Below are positions 7,964-16,538 of a stretch of DNA of 41,458 nucleotides, piece after piece. A program made the translations under genes and the position numbers. Position 1 is the first letter of the stretch. Every line of letters starts with the position of its first letter. Source of the DNA: Pirellulales bacterium (GTDB lineage Bacteria > Planctomycetota > Planctomycetia > Pirellulales > JADZDJ01); assembly GCA_020851115.1 (NCBI GenBank), contig JADZDJ010000240.1:1-41458 (forward strand). The letters run 5' to 3'. The notes below the pieces were generated by a model. The model did not search any database. It saw nothing but the letters and a program-made list of their open reading frames with translations, and had not been told where the DNA came from.

Positions 7964-9025
7964 ATGGCCAGCAGCACCAAATCACTCCAGACACTGCATT
8001 GGTGCGGCGATGTTGACGGCCAACTCGTGCTGATTGACCAAACGAGGCTGCCAACCGAATTCGTTGAAATCGAATGCCGCGACGCGCAATCAGTTTGGGA
8101 GGCGATTCGCAACTTGCGAGTTCGCGGCGCACCGGCAATTGGCATTGCAGCGGCATACGGGGTGTGCTTGGGAATACAAGCCGTCGCCCAGGTTGACGAA
8201 GCGGCATGGTTCGATCGACTGGACGAAGCGACCAAGTACTTGGCTTCCAGCCGTCCGACGGCGGTCAATCTCTTTTGGTCGATTGAGCGAATGAAGCGAT
8301 GCGCCGAAGGGCATCGCGGAAAAACACCTCCCCGAGAAATTGCCGCCGCATTGCTGAAAGAAGCACACGCGATTTACGAAGAAGACCAGCACATGAGCCG
8401 TTCGATTGGAAGGTTTGGATCGGCGCTGCTCCAGGATGGTCAAGGCGTGCTGACGCATTGCAATGCCGGGGGCCTGGCCACGGCCGATTATGGCACGGCG
8501 CTGGCCGTGATTTTTGCTGCGCACGACGCCGATAAACGCATTCACGTCTATGCTGATGAAACGCGGCCCCTGCTTCAAGGCGCTCGACTCACCGCGTGGG
8601 AGCTTCAGCGGCGCGGCATCGACGTAACTCTTATTTGCGATTCGATGGCCGCTCAAGTGATGCGCGAGGGCCGCGTGCAAACGGCGATCGTCGGCGCCGA
8701 TCGGATTGCGGCCAACGGCGATACGGCCAACAAAATCGGTACCTACGGTGTTGCGCTACTGGCTGCGGCTCACAACATTCCGTTATACGTGGCGGCTCCA
8801 AGCAGCACGTTCGACTTGTCGATTGCCAGCGGCGAGCAAATTCCGATTGAACTGCGCCCTGCCGAAGAAATCACGCACGGCTTCGGTCGACAAACCGCCC
8901 CGACTGGCGTTCGTGCGTACAATCCGGCATTCGATGTCACCCCGGCAAGATTGATTCGAGCAATTATCACCGAGCGCGGCATCATCGAGCCCGTGAACGC
9001 TCAAACGATCGCCGACGTGCTGTGA
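7964..9025 (+). CDS. mtnA: S-methyl-5-thioribose-1-phosphate isomerase
   Basis: Isomerises 5-methylthioribose 1-phosphate to the ribulose form in the methionine salvage pathway. Family blocks are all present: RVRGAPAIGIAAAYG (about 52-66), NLFWSIERM, LTHCNAGGLATADYGTAL with the catalytic Cys166, and IVGADRIAANGDTANKIGTY with the catalytic Asp246. I start at ATG 7964 (AAGG 8 bases upstream), giving 353 residues, the usual length; the frame is open to 7895 without family similarity. The stop overlaps the start of pxpA by four bases (GTGA), implying translational coupling. No other methionine salvage gene (mtnK, mtnB, mtnD) is in the window. Confidence 0.95.
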   Translation: MASSTKSLQTLHWCGDVDGQLVLIDQTRLPTEFVEIECRDAQSVWEAIRNLRVRGAPAIGIAAAYGVCLGIQAVAQVDEAAWFDRLDEATKYLASSRPTAVNLFWSIERMKRCAEGHRGKTPPREIAAALLKEAHAIYEEDQHMSRSIGRFGSALLQDGQGVLTHCNAGGLATADYGTALAVIFAAHDADKRIHVYADETRPLLQGARLTAWELQRRGIDVTLICDSMAAQVMREGRVQTAIVGADRIAANGDTANKIGTYGVALLAAAHNIPLYVAAPSSTFDLSIASGEQIPIELRPAEEITHGFGRQTAPTGVRAYNPAFDVTPARLIRAIITERGIIEPVNAQTIADVL

Positions 9026-9792
9026 AAACTTCCGTTGATCTCAACTGCGACCTTGGCGAACTGATCGGCGACGATGCACGCCTGCTCGACGCGGAAATCG
9101 TCAAGCTCGTCAGTTCAGTCAATATCGCTTGTGGGTTTCATGCCGGCAATCCGCGGATCATGCAACGCACGGTGGAACTGGCGGCCAAGTACGGCGTGGG
9201 AATCGGTGCGCATCCAGGGCTAGCCGACCGCGCAAGTTTTGGCCGCCATCCCATTGCCATCGCGGCCGCCGAGCTTTATGCCGACTTCCTGTATCAAATT
9301 GGCGCGCTTTCAGCGTTTGCCAATGCGGCAGATCAGCCGCTACAACACGTAAAAATGCATGGGGCGCTTGTGGAAATGGCTCGATCCGACGATTCGTTGG
9401 CCCAGGCAATGTGTCGAGCGACGCGAGACGCTGATGCGCATCTGATTTGGCTGTCGCCGGCGGGAGTGGCCGCACAAGCAGCCACGGAAATGGGACTGAG
9501 AGTGGTAAGAGAATTCTATGCCGATCGAGCGTATCATGCCAACGGCTCATTGGTCTCGCGGAAGTTGCCGGACGCGGTGATCGACGACGTAGTGAAAATC
9601 GACGATCGAATCACGCAGTTGTTCGAGAGCGAAACGGTGGCTACTCTTGAAGGCCAACGAATTCCAATTGCATTCGAATCGATTTGTATTCACAGCGATA
9701 CGCCGCAGGCATTGAAAATCGCGCAAGTCGTTCGCGATGTATGTGAGCGGCGAAGCGTTGCGGTCAAATCGTTTTCGAAATCAGTCGATTGA
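9022..9792 (+). CDS. pxpA: 5-oxoprolinase subunit A (LamB/YcsF family)
   Basis: One of three subunits of the bacterial ATP-dependent 5-oxoprolinase that opens 5-oxoproline (pyroglutamate) to glutamate. The 256-residue product begins with the family hallmark VDLNCDLGE, continues with SSVNIACGFHAGNP and GIGAHPGLADRASFGR, and carries HVKMHGAL in the centre. The start is GTG at 9022 inside the stop of mtnA. It is followed after 6 bases by pxpB and then pxpC, the conserved gene order. Confidence 0.94.
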   Translation: MKTSVDLNCDLGELIGDDARLLDAEIVKLVSSVNIACGFHAGNPRIMQRTVELAAKYGVGIGAHPGLADRASFGRHPIAIAAAELYADFLYQIGALSAFANAADQPLQHVKMHGALVEMARSDDSLAQAMCRATRDADAHLIWLSPAGVAAQAATEMGLRVVREFYADRAYHANGSLVSRKLPDAVIDDVVKIDDRITQLFESETVATLEGQRIPIAFESICIHSDTPQALKIAQVVRDVCERRSVAVKSFSKSVD

Positions 9793-9798
9793 GCCGCG

Positions 9799-10521
9799 AT
9801 GACTGAAACTCAAATTCCAACGCTGAAACCAGTTGGCGAAAACGCCCTGCTCGTCGAGTTCGAGCCGGAAATCAGTGTCGAAGTCAACCTTCGAGTACGA
9901 CGATTGGTCTTTGCTTTGGAACAAGCAAAACTGCCAGGAGTGGCCGAAATTATTCCGGCCTATCGTTCGCTGATCGTTTATTTCGACGTTAAACGATCGG
10001 ATTTGTCCGACCTCATGTCAGCCGTTCATTCGTGCCAGTTCGATGCTCAGGCGATCGAGCTTCCACAGCCGCGACTATTTCAGATTCCCACGGTTTACGG
10101 TGGAAAAGACGGCCCCGACTTGTGGCAAGTCGCGACAGAGGTACAGCGTTCGCCGGACGATGTCGTAACGCTGTTCTCGACCCGGAAGTACCCGGTCTAT
10201 TGCTTGGGATTTCTCTGCTCTTTGCCATATTTGGGAGGAGTTCCGAGGCCGCTGAATGTGCCACGACGGTCTACACCGCGAATGCGCGTGCCAGCCGGAT
10301 CGGTCGGCATTGCCGGCCGACAAGCCGTCGTATTGCCAATTGAGATGCCATCGGGATTTCACTACCTCGGTCGAACACGGATGAGTATTTACGACCCAGC
10401 GCGAATTCCGCCGACAGCAATTCGGCCTGGCGATTTAGTCGAGTTCCCCGCCGTGTCGGGTGACGAGGCGGAACAGTGGTCCGGCCGCTGGTTGGATTGT
10501 CCCCTTCACGCTCCACCGTGA
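9799..10521 (+). CDS. pxpB: 5-oxoprolinase subunit B (KipI-like)
   Basis: This 240-residue subunit of 5-oxoprolinase corresponds to KipI/PxpB. The N-terminal half has the typical GENALLVEFEPEISVEVN block; the C-terminal half contains YCLGFLCSLPYLGGVPRPLN and RMRVPAGSVGIAGRQAVVLP, the cyclophilin-like part. The GRT.MSIYDP and PGDLVEF motifs at the end are also conserved. Neighbours pxpA and pxpC support the assignment. The last codons, including TGA, form the left arm of a hairpin (10507-10561). Confidence 0.93.
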   Translation: MTETQIPTLKPVGENALLVEFEPEISVEVNLRVRRLVFALEQAKLPGVAEIIPAYRSLIVYFDVKRSDLSDLMSAVHSCQFDAQAIELPQPRLFQIPTVYGGKDGPDLWQVATEVQRSPDDVVTLFSTRKYPVYCLGFLCSLPYLGGVPRPLNVPRRSTPRMRVPAGSVGIAGRQAVVLPIEMPSGFHYLGRTRMSIYDPARIPPTAIRPGDLVEFPAVSGDEAEQWSGRWLDCPLHAPP

Positions 10522-10561
10522 CGGTGGTAGCTCCCTCGATTTTGCCTCACGGCGGAGCGTG
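10507..10561 (+). other. Intergenic hairpin spanning the pxpB stop codon
   Basis: CACGCTCCACCGTGA (10507-10521, ending with the pxpB stop) is complementary to TCACGGCGGAGCGTG (10547-10561) at 14 of 15 positions, around a 25-base loop. There is no T-run after it, so it is not a classical terminator. It could slow ribosomes, stabilise the upstream mRNA or set the pxpB:pxpC ratio, or it may be a REP-like element; those roles are inference. Confidence 0.7.
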
Positions 10562-10573
10562 GGGAAGACATGA

Positions 10574-11485
10574 ATGAAAGCCGTGCATGAAGTTCTCAAA
10601 ATCATTAAGCCGGGATCGTTGGCAACAATTCAAGACGCCGGTCGGCCAGGGCTGCGCCGATACGGCATTCCGCCATCGGGGGCGATGGATCAATCATCGT
10701 ACGCCGTCGCCAATCGATTGGTTGGCAATTCAGCCGGCGCAGCGTCGATTGAAATCGCTTTGGGTGGGTTCGTTGCCGAAGCGATTACGTCTCTTACGGT
10801 TGCCATTGGCGGCGGCAACTTAGATCCGCATTTGAACGAGAAATCGGTGCCGATGTGGACGGCCTTCGCAATCGCTGCCGGCGATCGACTAACTTTTCCG
10901 AGGCGAATCAGCGGCTGTCGTGCCTATTTGGCCATTCGCGGAGGATTTCATGCTCTCACTTTCCTCGAGTCCAAATCGGTATTCTCGAAAGGGCGGATGG
11001 GAAGGGCGCTACTGGCCGGCGATATCCTGTCGATCGAGCGCGAACTTCCAGTCCTGCAACGATCGGCGCAAAATTGCGACGAAGCGTTAAAGCTGAATTT
11101 TTCGCCGCCGCATCGCATCCGCGTGATTCTTGGCCCGCAAACCGATTACTTCACACCGCGCGGCATCGATACTTTCCTGAATTCCGAGTATCGACTCAGC
11201 TCAAATTCCGATCGCCAGGGCTTGCGAACGAGCGGACCGGCGATTGAATTCGCCAACAGCCCCGACATCATTTCAGATCCCACACCGCTGGGCGCGATTC
11301 AAGTTCCCGGCGATGGCCAACCCATTGTGCTGCATCGCGATGGTCAAGTGACTGGCGGTTATCCGAAAATCGCGGTCGTGGCGTCGGCTGATCTCGACCG
11401 CTTCGCCCAAATGTTTCCCGGTGACGTGCTGCAATTCGAAGCGATCTCACGCGAGTCGGCGATCGAGCTTGTGCGCCAGTGCTGA
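10574..11485 (+). CDS. pxpC: 5-oxoprolinase subunit C (KipA-like biotin-dependent carboxylase fold)
   Basis: The third 5-oxoprolinase subunit, 303 residues. The N-terminus shows the KipA signature (IIKPGSLATIQDAGRPGLRR, then YGIPPSGAMDQ), the middle has RAYLAIRGGF, and the C-terminus has GAIQVPGDGQPIVLHRDGQV followed by TGGYPKIAVV. Family length is 300-340 residues, so the gene is complete. GGGGAAG lies about 8 bases before the ATG. It ends the mtnA-pxpABC run and faces the acyl-CoA dehydrogenase gene. Confidence 0.93.
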   Translation: MKAVHEVLKIIKPGSLATIQDAGRPGLRRYGIPPSGAMDQSSYAVANRLVGNSAGAASIEIALGGFVAEAITSLTVAIGGGNLDPHLNEKSVPMWTAFAIAAGDRLTFPRRISGCRAYLAIRGGFHALTFLESKSVFSKGRMGRALLAGDILSIERELPVLQRSAQNCDEALKLNFSPPHRIRVILGPQTDYFTPRGIDTFLNSEYRLSSNSDRQGLRTSGPAIEFANSPDIISDPTPLGAIQVPGDGQPIVLHRDGQVTGGYPKIAVVASADLDRFAQMFPGDVLQFEAISRESAIELVRQC

Positions 11486-11802
11486 AGGCAGCCGTCACAT
11501 GATTGCCAATGGCGAAGAGCCGTTGGAGTGCTCGCGAATTCATCGACCTTCCACCGAATTCGTGGCAAATGAAAAGCCGTTGCAAACTTCCGCTACGGGA
11601 CGACAAAGGTTGCAAACTGAAGTTTGCACGAGGTCCATTGACGGTTGGAGATTGGAGGATCCAGGTGGCTCCAGCGTCGGTAGGTCGATTTCGTCCTCGA
11701 ACAGGTGATCAGCGGAAAGTGTCATGCGATACGCTTCTCGATAAAGTGCTACCCAATTCGCACGATTTATTCCAGCGCCATCTGAAAACTTGGGAAGCAC
11801 CA
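11486..11802. other. Convergent intergenic region with a short hairpin
   Basis: No gene is supported between pxpC and the convergent acyl-CoA dehydrogenase gene. GTTGCAAACT occurs twice (11579-11588 and 11609-11618 approximately), and the second copy forms a perfect dyad, TGCAAACT-GA-AGTTTGCA (11611-11628). It lacks a T-run on either side, so it is at best a weak bidirectional transcription end. Confidence 0.5.
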
Positions 11803-13563
11803 TTACGGCAAAACTGCGTTTGCCGCTTCCGTGATCAGCTCATCATCGTTGCTCCAGAGGTTCGCGAGGGCCTGATTAATTTGCCGTTCAGCGCTGCGGA
11901 GGTAGTAGCGGCCGGCAACAAGATCGCGTTTGGTTTGATGGTCGTCACCGCCAGCTTCGGCGTAATGTAGCGTCGCATCGAGCCGGTGAAGGACGCAGCC
12001 GCTAATGTAAAGTTCGATCACGGCATCGGCGATTCGACCGAGTTGATATTGGTGATCAACGATGTCTTCGCGATAGGTGCGCAGCAACTTTTCAACGTTG
12101 CTCCCCAGTGCCGCGACGCTGCGGCCGAGACGGTCGGCATCGGATTGAAGCTGGCTGTTGTGGACGTGGACTTCGGGAGCGCGGAACAGCGATTCAAGCT
12201 TTCGCCCCGCGAAGCCACCGATTTTGCCGAAATGGCGGAGCGGATTGGAGAGAGCGTCAAGAACCCCTTTTAGTTCCAGGCCGACGTCGCGCATACCAAC
12301 CAGGGCGACGAACGCGCGCAGCACGTCGTTGGCCCCTTCGCCGATCATGTTGATGCGTGCGTCGCGCATCATGCGTTCGTAAGGCTCGTCGGTGAAGTAG
12401 GCTTTGCCGCCGAAGATTTGGATGGTGTCGTTCACGATCCGCCAATGGGTGTCGGTGGCGAACACTTTGAGCATTGCCGTTTCGAGCATGTAGTCGTCTT
12501 CGCCCGAATCGATTAGCGCCGCAGTTTGATACGTGGCGGCTTCCATGGCAAAAGCGCCGGCGTTCATGTAGGCAAGTTTTTCTTTCACCAGTTCGAACGT
12601 GCCGATCGGTTGGCCGAATTGGATCCGTGTGGCGGCGTGCTGCGAGGCTTTTCGCAAACAGAATTTGGCCGCGCCCGTGCAAGTGGCTCCGAACGTAACG
12701 CGGCCGAAATCGAGGACGGTTAGGGCGACTTTCAAACCTTTGCCCAGCGGGCCGAGAATGTTTTCCTTCGGCACGAACATGTGTCGAAACGCAAGGCGGC
12801 TGGTGGCGCTGCCGCGCACGCCGCATTTGGGCATGCGGGCTTCGAGGACTTCAAAGCCGGGCATGTCGGGAGTCACGATGAACGCGGTGATTTTCGTTGC
12901 TTCGCTGTCAGGAACTGGCGTGCGCGCCATGACTGTGAGCACCTTGGCAATGCCGCCGTTCGTGATCCAGCGCTTCTCGCCGTTGAGGACATAGCCGCGG
13001 CCGTCGTCGGTGGGCGTGGCGGTGGTTTGCACGTTCGCAGCATCGCTGCCCGCCTCCGGTTCAGTAAGCGCGAATGCATTGATCCATTCGCCGGTCGCCG
13101 ATTTTGGCAGCCAGCGCTGCCGTTGGTCGGGCGTGCCAAAAAGGACGACGGCACGTGGGCCGATCGAATGATGCGCGTTGACGAACAATGCCGTGCTGGC
13201 GCAGTGTCCGCCGAGCACTTCGAGCAATCGGCAGTATTGCGTTTGCGATAGGCTGCGGCCGCCATATTCCACCGGAACGCACGCGCCGAGCATGCCTAAC
13301 TTGCCGAGACCTTCAATCACGCGCTGCGGGATCATCGCTTCGCGGTCGATGGCGACCGGGTCGATTTCCGTTTGACAAAACGCTCGTAGTTCGTCGGCCA
13401 TTGCCGCGATTTGCTGGTCCGCCGGTAAATCGGGATACGGCAGCAACTTGCGATTGGCATACGTGCCAAAGAACAGACCTTTGGCAAAACCGACATTTTG
13501 TCGGCGATCGCCGAGAAGTTCTTCTGCCTCGGCGATTTGCTTTTCACGCTGGGTAAGAGTCAT
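11803..13563 (-). CDS. Acyl-CoA dehydrogenase, VLCAD/ACAD9-like
   Basis: An FAD enzyme introducing the trans-2 double bond in acyl-CoA, first step of beta-oxidation. The 586-residue product has the usual N-terminal helical domain, the middle domain with AFALTEPEAGSDAANVQT and GEKRWITNGG, and the C-terminal domain with the RIQFGQPIGTFELVKEKLA motif. The probable catalytic base is Glu409 in MIGEGANDVLRAF. An extra C-terminal helical domain of about 170 residues follows, as in very-long-chain acyl-CoA dehydrogenases. The ATG at 13563 has AGAAGG 6 bases upstream; the open frame beyond it is not family-like. No etf or other beta-oxidation gene is adjacent. It lies about 90 bases from the insertion sequence. 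Confidence 0.92.
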   Translation of the reverse strand: MTLTQREKQIAEAEELLGDRRQNVGFAKGLFFGTYANRKLLPYPDLPADQQIAAMADELRAFCQTEIDPVAIDREAMIPQRVIEGLGKLGMLGACVPVEYGGRSLSQTQYCRLLEVLGGHCASTALFVNAHHSIGPRAVVLFGTPDQRQRWLPKSATGEWINAFALTEPEAGSDAANVQTTATPTDDGRGYVLNGEKRWITNGGIAKVLTVMARTPVPDSEATKITAFIVTPDMPGFEVLEARMPKCGVRGSATSRLAFRHMFVPKENILGPLGKGLKVALTVLDFGRVTFGATCTGAAKFCLRKASQHAATRIQFGQPIGTFELVKEKLAYMNAGAFAMEAATYQTAALIDSGEDDYMLETAMLKVFATDTHWRIVNDTIQIFGGKAYFTDEPYERMMRDARINMIGEGANDVLRAFVALVGMRDVGLELKGVLDALSNPLRHFGKIGGFAGRKLESLFRAPEVHVHNSQLQSDADRLGRSVAALGSNVEKLLRTYREDIVDHQYQLGRIADAVIELYISGCVLHRLDATLHYAEAGGDDHQTKRDLVAGRYYLRSAERQINQALANLWSNDDELITEAANAVLP

Positions 13564-13656
13564 GAAATGCCTTCTTGAGTGTGGGAAACTCGACATGCCT
13601 GCTGAATTATGGGCGGTCGCGCGGGGTTCGGCAACGGTGCTTTGGCCAGTCATCGG

Positions 13657-13680
13657 GGTGTGAGCGTCTGGAAAGTAGGT
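13657..13680. repeat. Left terminal inverted repeat of the IS
   Basis: Begins GGTGTGAGCGTC and ends GTAGGT. The outer 12 and inner 6 bases are identical to the reverse complement of 14737-14760; the middle six differ at five positions. Confidence 0.85.
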
Positions 13681-13749
13681 GGAAAATTTGCTCTGCTGAA
13701 GGAGGTTTGGCAAAAGGGGGGCAACTTTCAAGCATTCACGGAGGCGGTG

Positions 13750-14726
13750 ATGTCTACTCAGCAGGTGATCGACGAATCGGTGGGCGCAACGCAGCAATCG
13801 GAAGCGGAGCGGATTTTCGAGCGGCTGGGACCGTTTTTCGATGAGGAACGCATGCGGATTGCTCGGTTACTAGCCTCCAAGCCGGACAGCGAACTGTTCG
13901 GCCAGACGGAGTACGAACTCCGCGACCGGGTGCATCACCTGGGAGCCAAGTCGCTGGAAGCGGCCGCCGACGAGCGGCAAAAAAAAGGCGGATACGAGGG
14001 TGCTAGCTTAGTCTGCCCCCATTGCCAACAGGATGCGCGGTTTGTGAATCGCCGTCCCAAACGGGCCACCACGCTGTTGGGAAGCATCCGGTTCCGGCGA
14101 CCCTATGACCATTGCGCTCGGTGCGGCCGGGGTTTGTTTCCTTGGGACCAGACGTTGGGAGTGGATGGGCGAGGCTTCACGCCCGCGGCGCAGGAGCTGG
14201 TGAGGCCCAGCAACAAGTGGCGTTGTCCGATGGGGGCAGCGGCTTGGAGGAATTCTTCCGCGTGAACTTCCCTCGCGCCGAGTGCATCCTCGACTTCTGG
14301 CATGCCAAAGAACATCTGGTCGAATTCAGCCATGCCTGGTTTGGTCAGGCGGAAGCCGAACGCAGCGATTGGTTGGACGAGCAATGTCATCGACTGAAGT
14401 ATCCAGGCGGACAAGCGGTGCTGTAGCGCCTGGAAGCGCTTGATTGGAGTTCACGAAGTGCTGCGGTCCGGGAATCCCATCGAGAGCACACGCAATCCTT
14501 CCGCAACCATGTGCATCGCATGGATGATCCCCGCTCTCGGAAGAACGGCTGGCAGATTGGCTCGGGGCCGGTGGAAGCCGCCTGCAAAACGGTCGTGGCC
14601 GAACGGCTCAAGTGCAGCGGAATGCGGTGGGGCGCGGAGGGAGCGGACAGTCTCTACCACCTACGAGCCCTCTGGCTCAGTGAATCGAACCTCTGGGAAG
14701 CCTTCTGGAAAGATCACCCAAACTAA
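13750..14726 (+). pseudogene. ISKra4-like transposase, frameshifted, deleted and interrupted
   Basis: The N-terminal part (from ATG 13750) reads QQVIDESVGATQQSEAERIF and then a zinc-ribbon-like region with CPHCQQDARF and HCARCGRGLFPWD. After PAAQELV near 14200 the frame changes and the text jumps to ALSDGGSGLEEFFRVNFPRA and ILDFWHAKEHL, which belong more than 100 residues further on in intact members. An in-frame TAG at 14424-14426 then interrupts VL-stop-RLEAL, probably a former CAG. The C-terminus (IGSGPVEAACKTVVAERLK, GMRWGAEGADSLYHLRAL) is intact to 14726. At least three lesions (internal deletion with frameshift, nonsense codon) make it inactive. Confidence 0.85.
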
Positions 14727-14736
14727 CGGCCGACTT

Positions 14737-14760
14737 ACCTACAAATCTGACGCTCACACC
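14737..14760. repeat. Right terminal inverted repeat of the IS
   Basis: Begins ACCTAC and ends GACGCTCACACC, the reverse complement of the left end at 19 of 24 positions. It starts 10 bases after the transposase stop codon. Confidence 0.85.
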
Positions 14761-14775
14761 GGACCCGATGGCGGA

Positions 14776-14805
14776 CTGCCGAAGTGGCGAGGAGTTTGCT
14801 AGAAT
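14776..14805 (+). promoter_or_regulatory. Candidate promoter of the first MFS gene
   Basis: TAGAAT (14800-14805), with a TTTGC just before it, and a weak CTGCCG (14776-14781) 18 bases upstream. It lies just outside the insertion sequence, about 54 bases before the ATG at 14859. The -35 match is poor. Confidence 0.3.
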
Positions 14806-14858
14806 CGTCGTTCCCGGCCGCTGCGCCCACGCATTCCTCTCGTACGTTTCTCCTGCCC

Positions 14859-16424
14859 ATGATCGACTCGACGCTTGGTTCGTCGCGGCTCACTGCCGTA
14901 CAATGGCTCGTCTGTATCATCGCAGTCATTGGATTTGCGTTCGACACCTATGAACTGCTGATGCTGCCGCTGGTGTTGCGGCCGGCTCTGATGGAGTTTG
15001 GATTTTCGCCGTCTCCCAATGATCCATCGTTTGCCTACTGGCGAGGTATGCTGTTCTTTGTTCCCGCTTTTGCGGGCGGAATTTTTGGTCTGCTGGGCGG
15101 ATATTTGACAGATCGGCTGGGGCGGCGCCGAGTGCTTACGTGGAGCATCTTGATTTATGCATTTTCGGCGTTTGCGGCGGGCTTTTCGACGAACATTTAC
15201 CAATTGCTGTTCTTTCGCTGCACGACGTTCATTGGCGTATGCGTCGAATTTGTCGCCGCCGTCGCATGGCTGGCCGAATTGTTTCCCGATCACAAGCAGC
15301 GAGAACGAGTATTGGGATACACGCAAGCGTTTAGCTCGGTGGGCGGTCTGCTTGTCGCGTACGCCAATGGACTCGCCGTGAAGCATGCCGCCGATCTGCC
15401 GTTTTCGATCGGCTTGCCGCAGTTTTTAGATTTCTTGGGCGAAATCCAAAACCCGCATGCGGCCTGGCGCTACACATTGATGTCGGGCTTGATCCCGGCA
15501 ATTCCGTTGATTGTGATCCGTCCTTTCTTGCCGGAGTCACCATCGTGGAAGTCGAAGAAAGATGCTGGCACGCTGAAACGGCCAAGCCTGGCGGAATTGT
15601 TCTCCCCTGACCTTCGCCACACGACAATCATAACGACGGCAATGTTTGCGCTGAGCTACGGTGCGGCATTTGGGGCGATTCAGCAAATGCCGCAGATTGC
15701 GCCTGGCATGCCCGACGTTTCCGCAAAAATAGCAGCGGCACTCAATACGAATGAGGCTCGGACGATGGTAAAAAAGCGGTTGGCATCGGATGAAGTCAAG
15801 AAAATGCTCGCAGGACAGCCGCCGGAAGCGCAAGAGAAAATTATTGCCGAACAAATAGCGATCGCAAGCCGACCGATCTCCGCGCCAATCGTACAAGCCG
15901 CTGCGTCCAATTACACGAAAGTCCAAGAATATGGTGGTCTCGCAGGGCGGTTTTTGTTGGCGCTTCTCGTCATTCGCATCGTCAGCCGGCGAGCGTTGTT
16001 GCGAGTGTTTCAGATTCCTGGCCTCATTGTCATGCCGATCGTCTTCGGTTATTTGGCAATGAACAATCAGGAACTGTTCGCAATCGGCAGTTGGCACGTT
16101 AGTTCGTTCGCGGTGGGGATGTTTCTGGTTGCTTTATTCACCGTCGGGCAATTCAGCTTTTGGGGCAACTATCTGCCGCGAGTTTATCCGTTGCATTTGC
16201 GCGGCACTGGCGAAAGCTTCGCCGCCAATATCGGCGGGCGGATGATTGGTACATCGTTCGCGTTTTTGGCCAGCAACATTGCCACGCTTCAGTTTATTCC
16301 TGGCAAGACCGATCCCGAAAAAATGGCATTCGCCGCGGGATTAATCGGATTTGGCGTGTATTTGTTCGGCTTGATCTTGTCGTGCTGGCTGCCAGAGCCA
16401 AAGCGTGAGCAATTGCTGGAATAA
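14859..16424 (+). CDS. MFS transporter with large hydrophilic insertion
   Basis: A 521-residue inner-membrane carrier of the major facilitator superfamily. The first helix ends FAFDTYELLMLPLVLRP, and the loop after the second helix carries the MFS motif GGYLTDRLGRRRVL. About 12 hydrophobic segments are visible. Between the seventh and eighth helices there is a charged insertion of about 85 residues (roughly 273-359, MPQIAPGMPDVSAKIAAALN onward) containing KKRLASDEVKKMLAGQ; this is unusual for the family. I start at ATG 14859 because the open frame upstream is not membrane-like. The acidic first-helix motif resembles the aromatic-acid/sialic-acid symporter group, but the substrate is unknown. 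A second MFS gene follows. Confidence 0.85.
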   Translation: MIDSTLGSSRLTAVQWLVCIIAVIGFAFDTYELLMLPLVLRPALMEFGFSPSPNDPSFAYWRGMLFFVPAFAGGIFGLLGGYLTDRLGRRRVLTWSILIYAFSAFAAGFSTNIYQLLFFRCTTFIGVCVEFVAAVAWLAELFPDHKQRERVLGYTQAFSSVGGLLVAYANGLAVKHAADLPFSIGLPQFLDFLGEIQNPHAAWRYTLMSGLIPAIPLIVIRPFLPESPSWKSKKDAGTLKRPSLAELFSPDLRHTTIITTAMFALSYGAAFGAIQQMPQIAPGMPDVSAKIAAALNTNEARTMVKKRLASDEVKKMLAGQPPEAQEKIIAEQIAIASRPISAPIVQAAASNYTKVQEYGGLAGRFLLALLVIRIVSRRALLRVFQIPGLIVMPIVFGYLAMNNQELFAIGSWHVSSFAVGMFLVALFTVGQFSFWGNYLPRVYPLHLRGTGESFAANIGGRMIGTSFAFLASNIATLQFIPGKTDPEKMAFAAGLIGFGVYLFGLILSCWLPEPKREQLLE

Positions 16425-16538
16425 TCGACGCGTTCTAATCGCTCCCGCACATTTGGATGATCCAATCAAACCCCAGCTTTACCTGTCCTATTCGACCGCT
16501 AATCACTCCTCGCGTCAAAAAACTGCGGCTGAACTCTC

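Larger units (their letters stand above)
13657..14760 (+). mobile_element. Decayed ISKra4-family insertion sequence (1.1 kb)
   Basis: The element is bounded by 24-base terminal inverted repeats that match at 19 of 24 positions and encloses a broken transposase. Intact ISKra4-group transposases are roughly 450-500 residues; here only about 325 codons remain, so an internal piece has been lost. Only a GG dinucleotide is shared directly outside the ends, so no convincing target-site duplication is visible. It sits between the acyl-CoA dehydrogenase start region and an MFS gene and appears not to break either one. Confidence 0.8.

Noticed and set aside
11503-11970. 155-codon plus-strand frame in the convergent region
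   Set aside because: It overlaps the end of the acyl-CoA dehydrogenase gene, starts without a ribosome site and shows no coding character.
13564-13797. Upstream extension of the acyl-CoA dehydrogenase frame
   Set aside because: It reads into the insertion sequence and has no family similarity; the ATG at 13563 has a ribosome site.
13645-14772. Target-site duplication around the ISKra4 remnant
   Set aside because: Only GG is shared directly outside the two ends, which is too short to claim.
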